This document shows, in pieces, positions 12,631 through 23,400 of a DNA stretch of 64,000 nt. The notes under the pieces are model-generated. The model saw only the letters and a program-made list of their open reading frames with translations, ran no database searches and was not told the origin of the DNA. The DNA is taken from positions 1,240,001 through 1,304,000 of the forward strand of contig CM061248.1 of assembly GCA_022605425.2 (NCBI GenBank), read 5' to 3'. Both the position numbers and the translations under genes were made by a program. The first letter of the stretch is position 1. Every line of letters starts with the position of its first letter. Source of the DNA: Hamiltosporidium tvaerminnensis (Eukaryota > Microsporidia > Dubosqiidae).

Positions 12631-13011
12631 AAGATATAAGGAAATGGTTTTATTTTTGAAATTGATTACGATAAAAAATTTTGGAGGGAAAAATAAAATT
12701 AAAAGTATATAAATAAATTTTGACTTGACCTCTATTATACTTAGAAACAAAATACCTCATATTTTAATTTGGGATTGTTAAACATGAATGAATGGAAAAT
12801 AAAAGGGGCTATAAATTTACTGAAAATAAAAGGTGGGCGTATTAGAAACAACGGGGACACAAAGAACATGGGGGGAATTATGGACCGCGACAATTAATAC
12901 AATTAAATAATCGATGGATATTATCATTTTGTACAAAAAAGTAATATAAATAAAAATGCATTTCGAGCTCAAGTGTATAACAAACAGACAAGTTATAAAA
13001 GATCAAGTACT
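12631..13011. other. AT-rich gap, nothing recognised
   Basis: No gene or repeat is visible between the LINE stub and the next broken LRR-like gene. Confidence 0.4.
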
Positions 13012-15347
13012 TTAATGATAGTTAAATACGTGAGAAAAATAATATTCCCCCCTGGAAAAAACCCTACTTGTAAATTCAGTATATAAAAAATAAATTACTT
13101 CTTTGAAATCTGGATCGATGAAATTCTCACTATCGGAATCACATGATAGGTCTGTCAATAACATAAAATGTAATTTTGTTAAATACAAATAGGATTTGTT
13201 GACAAAATTGCAATTATAAAAATACAACTCTTTTAAATTAGTAAGATTCTTTAAAAATATCATATCTCCGATTTTAATATTTATATTTTTCAATCCTACC
13301 GCAGAAAGTTTATATTCGATGTAGGGTTTAAAGTTCATGAAAGGATATTTTTTTAAATGTACAATCATTGATTTGTAGGTCAAGAACCTCTACAAATTTT
13401 TTTAATACACCACGATTACATTCATTGAAACATGAATGCTCTATACGTAAAGATAGAAGATCATTAGAAACAAATTTTAAAAATAAATTTTCGAACTTTT
13501 GCAAAATTTTAAAATTCAAGATCAACGATTCCATAACAATAAAACAACTAATGATGTAAAGGGGGTTCGAAAATCCAGAATCGACTATAATATGAAGTTT
13601 TTTTATGATCTTTTTGGGAGCTGAAATATTTTTAATGTTTTGAGATAAAAGTACACCATCATAAAGTTTTATAATCAAAGTCTAGAGATGTCTAGTTAAA
13701 GTTATTAGCCCTAGAAAGCTATTTTGAAATGCAATTCTATTACTGATAAATTCAATTTGCAAGATAGAAGTATTATAATCGATTTCTACTTCAGTTTGTT
13801 CAAATTTGATTTCGGTATTATAAAATTCTAGTTTTTTAAGAAAATTTAATTTTAGAATTTTCTTCAAACCAGAAATATTAACACAAGAATCAAATAATTT
13901 CATTTTATCTATCTTTAAAATTCTGAATATTTTCAAAGAATCGAAAATATTTAGTCTTAGATTTTTTATTTTTAAATATGTAATTTCAACGAGTTTATCA
14001 TTTAAATTTATTCCATGTATGCTATAAAAAAAATATATATGCCTGGTTGGAAGATAGATTTCTAATTTTGTATTTGAAACATTGTATGATGAAAGCAACG
14101 AATAATATTTCCTTTAATTAACCTTATATTCTTTTTTACGATCTTCTTGTAAATTTTCCGTTGTTGATAACCCAGAAATGTCTATTTCCTTCTCAGTCGC
14201 AAACTTAAGAATTTCTGTAAATTCAGCAGACATCAAAGTATCGATTACTTTACTTTCACGTTCAAAAATTATTAAATTTTTTAAATTCACCAAATCGATA
14301 GGTATGAATTCAATATCATCATATAGTTTAAGTTCAAATATAAAAATGTATTTGATCTTCTTAAAATCAGCATTCGTTTAAAAAAACGATCAATGAATTG
14401 TTAGATGAACCAAAATTAAAAATAACAGTTTCTATCAAGTCAACTAAAAGACTTAGAAAGAATTTTAGAACTGGAAAATAAGCCACCTTGGAATAACATA
14501 TTTCGACTATTTTGTAATTCAAAATATAAAAAATCAGTGAAATCATATTATTTTGAATTATTTTGGACCTAGTTTGATATAAATGAGCAAAAAATGAATA
14601 TTCTCCTATATACAAACAATTACAATCTATATTTTCAAACCTTTCTAAGATGCATTTAGGCAAATTATAATTGCCAAAATGGCTTGTTGGCAGAAATATT
14701 CCAAATTCATATCTATAAAAAATACTTCAGTTAATGTTTTAAAAACAAAAAATGAATATTTCTGTGGCAATAAATTTTTAGAAAAATTCCAACCAATTCT
14801 TCTTTGAAACCAAAAGAATACATATTTTTAGAATTCAATAAGGTAATTGACAGTACGTGTATTATTCTAGCTAATTTTTGATCAAATTCAATATTCATAG
14901 CCTCAAATAAATGTAAAAAGTTTAAAAAATCTTTTACTGATAGATTTTTTGGAGGTAAATAATGAGAGAACAAGAACAATTCAAACATTCTGATGGTACA
15001 CTCTTCTACTATGTGGATATTATCTAAGTTATCATCATTTGGAATTTCTTTATTGCCTTTGCTCCTTTAAAATTTAATGGAAATTTTTTAATATTAAAAA
15101 TTGTCAATTTAATGAAATCTTTAAAGTATAAAAAACAGAATGATGCTTCTGAATCATCTCTGTAGTGATCTTCTTTTGTATTAAACTCTATTTTCTTGGA
15201 TTTCACATTAAAAACTGAAATAGCTGCGAAGTTATTGTGCTCAGTTGCATTATATGCACTACTTAATCGATGAAATATTATTTTCCTTTCTATTGGAAAA
15301 CAATAATATACCTCTAAGTATAGAATAAGTGTGTAAAAATTGTACAT
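13012..15347 (-). pseudogene. LRR-like multigene family member, broken (copy 3)
   Basis: On the minus strand, from ATG at 15347, six consecutive open stretches (15347-15024, 14988-14731, 14663-14367, 14098-13682, 13678-13328 and 13383-13012) together match the plus-strand gene at 34374-36631 in the same order. Shared motifs include FIKLTIFNIKKFPLNFK, DFLNFLHLFE, ISLIFYILNYKIVEI and FLKNLTNLKELYFYNC. The last has clear LRR spacing. The frames are separated by stops and shifts, so this is a decayed gene of about 780 codons. It is related in style, but not closely in sequence, to copies 1 and 2. Confidence 0.65.
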
Positions 15348-15988
15348 CTTGTTTTTTTAAAATTATTATTTCTTATAGATATCCACCACATTTTTTACGT
15401 TTTTCTATCTAATTTTATATTTAAGAACATAAACAAAATTGATTTCGAATTTTTAACCTAGAACTATAAAAAGTACGTTCTGATTCTTGAAGAAGCAAAT
15501 ATTTTACAAAAGTTCTATTTAGAACTATTATTCTTAAATTGTTGCATACGTTACTCGACTTTTACAAAAAGTAAAAGTTATCGTTTTCTGTAATTATGCC
15601 ACTGGTTATAAAATTTAATTTATATTTCCAAAAATTTCCTAATAAATTTGTTATATGTTTTAAATTGGTTATTTTTGGTAAATATTCGTGTTTAAATAAT
15701 GTATACATATTGCTAGACAAATTTGTAAAATTTTAGTTTGTCTTTAACATATAATAGTCATTAATTCCGAAGAAACCAATTTAATTTTACATTCCGCATA
15801 TAAAATCCCGAATGCCAGATTTATTTTGTAATATTTATTTTCTGCGCTATATTTTCATCTTTCTAGATTAGCATTTTCAACTTCTCTGAAACTTTTTAGC
15901 GGAATATTTATTGATGTTTCATATTTAACTTCATAGCTACCTTTGAGAGCGTTCAAAATATATTTTCCAAACTTTTTATTACTATTAG
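15348..15988. other. AT-rich gap, nothing recognised
   Basis: The first ~40 bases resemble the upstream region of the related gene at 34374 (AAAAAAACAAGATGTACAA against AAAAAAATAAGATGTATAA). Beyond that no gene or repeat was recognised. Confidence 0.4.
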
Positions 15989-16205
15989 AGAGTGGATAAC
16001 CACGCAAAAACTTTCTGCTTGGCCGCAAATATCTAGAGTTGACGGAAAATCATTGTATATATTTTAATAGATCTAGACCACTTTAGATCTATAAGTCGAT
16101 CCTATTATAATCCAGAATTAGAAAAGTCTAAAAGAACAAATAGAAAACGAACATTTTTTCATACCCAATACCGAGAGATATAAGAGGACTAGAATAAGTA
16201 AGTAG
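15989..16205 (+). repeat. Divergent short copy of the ~730-bp repeat family (alternative 3' end)
   Basis: It opens with GAGTGGATAACCACGCAAAA then CTTTCTGCTTGG, nearly identical to the 5' end of intact copies. It then diverges and ends with ACCGAGAGATATAAGAGGAC and AATAAGTAAG, the same 3' module as the copy at 2691-2895. Confidence 0.6.
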
Positions 16206-17354
16206 GTAACTTTTCAATTAACATATTTTTCAGCTTTTATTTCACATTATTTTTAATATGAAGTAAATTTGGCTCGTTATTTCATTTTTACTCATTAAGT
16301 TTACTATCTATTCTTATCGCATTTCATATTTTTTGCTTTGTATTATTCGTATGAAGATATTATTTGCCCGATAAATAGTTTCCCTACTCGGAATGATGTA
16401 ATTTGGATTAAATAATTATATAAATTCTCTACATCTTTTTTACAATAATTTAAGTCGAATGAAATCCCGTGATATAATTTTAATATAATGTTAAAATTAA
16501 ACCATTGGATGTTATAAATAAATTTTTCAAAAAAATGGCTGTTAAGTTTAACTTTAGATTACTTTTATTAAAACGCCAGTAAAAATGCTTAGAATAACCT
16601 CAAAACCGTGTGATAAAACTTAAAATTTTCTAGAATTTGAATAAAACTTTAATAGAGCAATAAAAATTACATAGGCTATTTTACAATTTACTAAAAAAAC
16701 GATTTTAACAATAATTTTAGGTTATGTCGGTTTGACCCTAATAAAAATCCGGATGAATTTTGTTCTGCATCTGCTTTTGGGTTTTTATTGTCCTATAATT
16801 TTGAACAAAAAAAACAAATCGTATGAAGTAATATTTGTAATCAAAACTATTATTGGTGCCTCGCATCTGTGAACCATTAAAAATTTCGAGATACATTGTC
16901 ACAGGTGTCGCCATCGAGAAATTTCTCGATTATAGAATAAATTAAATATATGAATAAATAAAACGTTCAAATATTAAAAAGATCACATAATACATTTTAT
17001 CATTTCTTGTTTTTAATCTGTAATTTTTTTTAAAATTATGGTTTTACATATTTTGTGAGTCCGATTTGAACGATTTTATTATTTAAAAAAATCTTAAGCC
17101 ATGAAAAATAAAATGATTTATTATAATTAGTTTATATCTACATGTACAGATATAAAAAATATATTTCTTAGATTTTAAACTTATAAAAGTAAAAAATCTA
17201 AAACAAAAAGTCTATATTTTGAATCAGAAAAATATTAAGCTGAAATTTCCATATAAAATCTTATTAAATAACTAAAAAGACACCATTAATGTTTTATAAA
17301 TCTGTTTTTTTAATTATTAATTTATTTAAATAGAAAAGCATATATTACAAGTCA
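16206..17354. other. AT-rich stretch; one short palindrome
   Basis: No gene is supported. An 18-base perfect palindrome ATCGAGAAATTTCTCGAT lies at 16913-16930 in a slightly GC-richer patch. Nothing else stands out. Confidence 0.45.
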
Positions 17355-18083
17355 TCTATATATATAAAAATGAATGTATGCGTAAATGAGTGTGTGTGTT
17401 TAAATACTGTAAATATAGGGGTATTGTTTTAATTATAAAGGTATATTAACTAAATGGTTAATTATGGGATTTTTATTAAAAGGTGTTAATATATAGTGTA
17501 GTATGTTAAAGTGTGTTAATATATAGCGTACTAGGTTAAAGGGTGTTAATATATAGCGTAGTATATTAAAGGGTGTTTGCAAATTTATATTAAGTTAACC
17601 GGTTTTTAAATAGATTTTTGTATATTAAAGGGTTTAGTGATAAGGGAATTAGGATAAATTTTATGTTAATATGTAATGGAGTAAAGAGTGATAATAATAT
17701 ACAAGTATTATTTAACAGGGTATTTACTGTTACCAAACATATTAACGGTTCCAACAGAAAAGCCATTTAAAGGTGTAAGTTTCTTTACGATTCACCCTTA
17801 GAAAGACAAAAAAACCCACAAGAGTAAACGCTGCCTTATGTAGAATATATTTGGTAGAAACACGCTTTTCACATGACAACCTCATATACCCACTTCTTTC
17901 GTATAAATCTCTTCCGATTTTTTCGTTTAGACATCAGAACAAAATCAAAGGATATTAATGTTCAAAAGTTTCGAAAAAATAAATAAATACTATTCAAACT
18001 AATAAAACAATGTGTTAATTGTTTATATTTTACTTCAATCTAGTTTCTTTTATTATCACTGAAACGCGTGGCGGATAAGCTAT
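17355..18083 (+). mobile_element. Candidate non-autonomous Helitron
   Basis: The 5' end A|TCTATATATATAAAAATGAA at 17355 is a typical Helitron start. The following ~350 bases (GGTATATTAACT, then repeated GGTGTTAATATATAG units) match in sequence style the 5' portion of the Helitron on the minus strand ending at 29072. Near 18065-18083 the text ACGCGTGGCGGATAAGCTAT resembles the 3' end of that Helitron (CCCAGCGGGTAATCTAG|T), with the terminal CTAG changed to CTAT. No helicase remnant is visible inside the 0.73-kb interval. The 5' end is convincing, the 3' end less so. Confidence 0.5.
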
Positions 18084-18829
18084 TTTATGAATAAAACTTA
18101 AATTTTATCTGTTTTATGTATTTAAAACCGATTTTTGGGATGTTTGTAATTACTTATTATCTCATTTCTCTTTTAATCAGTTGTAACTTTGAATTATATG
18201 AAATCGCCTATAGATTCGGTGTGTTTCCTATTTCACCAAAATAAAAGCCTTGAATTTCAAACTAATTCTATGCACTCGTTACAAAACAGATGGTTTTTAA
18301 AGTGATTATTCTCTCTCAACAGTGAGATTTTTGTAGAAAAATAAAAAAAAACTTCAAATTCGTATCCTATATTTAATTCAAGAAATAAATATACAAACGT
18401 GTCATTTGTTACTATTCTTTCATTAAGATATTTAAGTTATTCCCTTTATGAAATCGTGATCTTTGGCTTATAAAACAAAATATTATTAATTTATTATAGA
18501 TTTATCTCACATAATCTATCTTTATTTGAATTTTTTTTTTCAAAACCCTAAGACAAGCTTAAAAATATACCTTTTGAATTTTCTTAGATTTTTAATTTAT
18601 AAATATATAAATTCATCCCATAAAAAATACTTGTTGAAATCAGCATCAAAAAATTAATTAATTTTGGTTTTTTAACTACTATTTCACCAGAATTTATTTT
18701 AAAATTAACTTAGCAACATATTATCTTAAATTTGTTTAAAATCTCGGGAATTACTTTTACATAATCTATTCAATGGCAATAAGGAATATTAAATTATTAA
18801 ATACTACTGCTAAATGGCGCTATCACTTT
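18084..18829. other. AT-rich gap, nothing recognised
   Basis: No ORF, family repeat or RNA gene was recognised here. Confidence 0.4.
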
Positions 18830-19060
18830 TAAAGAGCCTGTGTTTCATTATCTTTTTTTCTCCATTATTCTCTATATTACGCCTTTTCCTTCTACTGACT
18901 CACATTAATCCTTATTATGTCATTTTCTACAGGATCTATCCATAATTTCCATGGTCTACCTTTTGTTATTTTTTCATTTGGTTTATATATATGGCCTTAG
19001 TTTGCCTCTCGATCAGGGAAAATTCTTATAAAATGTTCTAATCATAAAAAATTGTTTATC
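18830..19060 (-). mobile_element. Remnant of the C-terminal tail of a second non-LTR retrotransposon family
   Basis: Translating the minus strand from about 19050 to 18830 gives EHFIRIFPDRE, then HIYKPNEKITKGRPWKLWID and PVENDI, with interrupting stops. This mirrors the common post-RT tail of RTE/jockey-like LINE proteins in animals: a GHVLRM-type phrase, a proline/glycine-rich RGRPxxxW-D motif and an acidic helix. It is unrelated to the REL-endonuclease LINE found elsewhere in the window. No RT catalytic motif was seen, so only the tail survives. Confidence 0.5.
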
Positions 19061-20400
19061 TCTGATTTTAAAAAATATGATTAAAGTTGATACTGCTGTT
19101 TTTGGAATTTAAAATACGGTTTTTCTGAGATATATATACAATCTTCATGATTAAATAAACCCTCTTCTGCTGAATTACGGTCACAGATGGTATTTACGCC
19201 ATATAGCGAACATAACTCTTGAATAATCTAATTATTCTGGATTTTAATGAAAACTATAGAATAGGTCAAGCATTCCTAAAAGCGAGTTAAAATGGTTAAC
19301 TATAATAAACAATATTATAAGAACACAATAAAAGGCATTTAAAGTTCTGTAGTGAAAAATAACCAATAAAAATATTTTAAAAAACTTAAATCACTTTAAA
19401 GAATATAATTGTCTCTTTCATGCTATATTGCATCTCTTTTATCTAAATTAATACCTAGAAATTCTTAATAGATATATATTATTGCAAGAATTGGAATTTT
19501 CAATCTGAAGTTCAAGTTTCTCAATGTTTATTCCTTAAAATATATAAATTACTACTTTTTTCTCACATACAAAGTCAACTAAATATATAATACAATTGTA
19601 TAGATACTGTATAAATTTGATTAAAATTAAAAAAAATCAACGAAAATAAGATTTACTTTTATAACAGAAATACTTAAATTAAAAGCCAACGTCGTTCTTC
19701 ATGACTTAAATTATATAAGAATAATTACATAATAATAGAAAAACCGAAATGTTTCTACACTTTTATTTTTAATCTTAATGAATATTAATTTATCTTATTT
19801 TCTATAATTTTCTTGAATATGCTCAAATCTATTTAATATATTTTTCAAAATGTCTTTTTAAATAGTCATAAATCATATTTTTTGTGTAAAATTTAGTTAA
19901 AAAGAAGTATTAGTTTTTCCATTTTTTATTTAATATAATTAGTGTTTTTAGATATACCAATCTATTAGTAAAATATAAATTTCAAAATTTAAAAAAAATT
20001 TCCTGAATTAAAATATTAAATCAATCTTTTAATTGCTTTATTTAGTATTTAACAGAAATTATTTTATAAAATTTAATTTTCTAAAAACAGTTTATTTTGT
20101 TTGAAAAAATAGTTTAAATATAAAAAAATCAAATTTTTAAAAAAAATAACGAATTGAATACTTTAATTTGAAATACAAAAAACAAAAATTTAACTTATAT
20201 TGGTTATAAAAATAATATAATCAACAGATGCATTTACTTAATATGTGATTTGATAAATTAAAGCTATAAATTACTTAAAAAGGTATATTTGTTTTTATCT
20301 AATTTTTTTCTGTAATTGAACCAATCATAATGCAATAATCTTATTTAAGATATAAATTTTAGCTTATTTAAATTTTAAAGTTTTTTTTATATATAAAAGG
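19061..20400. other. AT-rich intergenic stretch upstream of a large gene
   Basis: No credible ORF is present. Just before the next gene the sequence TTTTTATATATAAAAGG (about 20383-20400) is a TATA-like candidate 20 or so bases upstream of the start codon. Confidence 0.45.
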
Positions 20401-20415
20401 CAATTCGGTTTGATT

Positions 20416-20418
20416 CCC
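20416..20418 (+). promoter_or_regulatory. CCC motif adjoining the start codon
   Basis: CCC lies immediately before the ATG at 20419. All six well-preserved genes in this window have such a run of C within about 25 bases upstream of the start. CCC-like start-proximal motifs are known for microsporidia. Confidence 0.6.
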
Positions 20419-23400
20419 ATGAAGAAAACATTTATTTTTTACTTTCTATTTTTAAAGATTGAACGTTTTATTCATTGCTTTGCTGATCCAGAAAATATAA
20501 TCTTTCCAATTGGAGATCTTACTGATGAAGAATATTTGAGTGAATTCAATCATCACAATAAATCAATTCTATGGTATTCTGTTGTTCCTACTAAAAACAT
20601 TAAAAACATGCTTTTTTATATCAAAAGTGAAGATAGAGATGTTTATTATTCCATTATACGAATCCTTTTTATGAGAAATGATGTGAATTGTAGATATATA
20701 GATGTATTATTGGTATCATATATTTTAAAGATATCATTTCTTCAAAAATGTAATGAAAACGCTAATAATGAAACATTTAACTCGGAGACTACAAAAAATT
20801 CTTTTTTGCCCATCGAAAAGAATAAATATGTGATAATGAACTATGAAAAATATGTTGAAGTTGAAATTTGCTTTTTAACTTACAGAAGAACATTGGAAAA
20901 TAGTACATCTGATTTTTATGATTTTAAAAGGGAAAAAATATGTAAATATAATTTTAGAAAATCCATGTTGTGGTTTTTGAAAAATAATATTGATTATATT
21001 TTAAATGATAAAAAAATTTCTGAAATTTTGAGTCAAGATATATTTTTAGCAATTTATGATTGCATTTTTTTTATCGTAATGAAAAATAATGAAAATGGTT
21101 TAAAAACATTCAATGAGGATTCATTGCATGGGAAAATTATAACTGATAAACATATTAAAAATTTTATAGCAAGAAATGTAAATATCAGAGAATTTCTGGA
21201 TGATTTACAAAAAAAATTGAATGATACGAATATTATAAAATCCGATGATATTCCAAGAAATTATATTGAGACAATTTTTTTAATGAACGAATCTTATGAT
21301 ATTGATATTTCTCGAATAAAGGAAGGGCGATGTTTTCTCGCTATTTTAAATGCCGCAAGTGGTTTACATGAATCGGAAAATTTTCCTTTAATGGATACTT
21401 TAAAAATATATTTGATAAAAATATACAACGAAATTTTAGATCAGAGATTATTATATTTGAACACGACAAATGCTGAATACATTCAGTCTAAATGTTGGTC
21501 CAGGCTCGAAGGGGAAAAGATTTTAAAGCAAAAAGACGATTTGAGTTCAGAAAATTTAGAATTTATTAAAATTATAGAGAGTACGTTCAAAATATTCAAT
21601 AAATTCTTAATAAAATACAATATTTGCCATAATATATACCAAGATACTGTTTTAAAGCCGGAAATTATCAATTCATACGTGATATTGAAGTCGTTTTTTT
21701 TAAATTCACTTCAAAATTATGAAAAAACGGCTGAAGAACTGAAAAATTCACATTCTAAGAAATATTTAGATGTTATTATTGATTTTGTAAATAATTTTAC
21801 TGGTGAATCTGGCTTAAAACTGAAATTGGAATGTGAAGAAATATTTTTAATATCATTAAAAACACTAGTCTGTCTTTACAATTCAAAGAAGGAAATCAAA
21901 TTTTTTGATAGTAAAGAAATTACAAGATTAATGACGTTTTATAATACTGTTAAAATAAAAAATATTTCAGATTCGCAAGAAATCGAGAATATGATAAAAC
22001 AGATAAACAAGAAAATAGATTTAAGCAAACGAGAAAAATTCAAATCCAATTCAGAAGAATTCATGGCTTGTATGTTTATAGAAAATATTCTAACAAAATT
22101 TTTAGAATATTTGAACAGTTCGAATATCAAACAATCTAAAAATCATATAAATGATTGCCGAGAATCCGCTTCATTGAATTTCTCTAATATAAATCAAAAG
22201 AAAATGTTAAAAGCTTCTTTTTTAAAAAATGATATCAATTACTCTGACAAGATGCATCAGGGAGGCATCAACTCGAGTAATATAAATCAAAATATGATTA
22301 AAGTCTATGGAAATAGTATCGAAATGTTAAATGATAATTTTGATGGAGGTCCAATATCTCGTACATTATTTAAGTCTACTAGCTACATCGAACCAGAATT
22401 GAATGTTTGGAAAGAAAAGAGAAACGAAGACATGGATACATTATCAAATATTACTAATAATGGTGCAATAGATATGGAAATATCGATGGCATCTGAAAAA
22501 GATTTAATTTTTATCAAGCAGAAGTATTTACCATGTAAATTTATATATACAAATAGATTTAGCCTGAGAAATTCCAATGCTGGCAATTTTTCTAGGGAAG
22601 AAAATAATATTTTGTTTTCAACTGAATTTAAATGCACACTTATAGATTTTGTTTTTCTCTCTTCAGAAAACTCAGTTGCAAAAGAAACTGAAATTATTTT
22701 TGAAAATCAATGGCGGAGATACTTTGAAAAGAAAATTAAAGAAACAACACAAAGAATATTTAAAATATCTAAAACATGTGATTTGAGCAGACAACAGACC
22801 GAAGGATATATTTTTGAATATGAAATCGATGCAGATTATTTTAATTTTGATTTTCAAAGATCTAAAGGGGAAAGTATAATCGAAATTACTGACACAAATC
22901 TCAGTGATTATTCTGCAAACATTTTTGATTTTAAAAATGCGATTGACTTAAAGGTATTAGAAGTAATTAAATTGATTGAAACAGCAATTGATGAATTTTT
23001 TGAAGATTTGGAACATTTTACAATCATAGAACTAGTTGAATTTATCAAGAAGTACTATGTAAAGATGGGCTATTCGATCCAAGATTCGAATAAATCTGTG
23101 TCCTTTTATACAGATTCCAATATTGAAAGTACAGTATTGGGGTTAGAAAATGGAAGCCTCACCATTTCCGATAGCGAATATAATATGTCTAATCATCTTG
23201 AGTCTAATCTGTATCAGACTATATTTTCAAACAAAGAATCGGAGTTTATGGCTAAAGATGTTGATAAAAGTAGCCCCTATGATAAATTTACCTCGGATAA
23301 AATTTCAAATATACTAGAAAGATCCCCAGCATTGTTCCATGATTCTAAAAATAGTCAAGACTTTTTTTGTTTGACTAGTACCCAAAACCAAAATGTAAAG

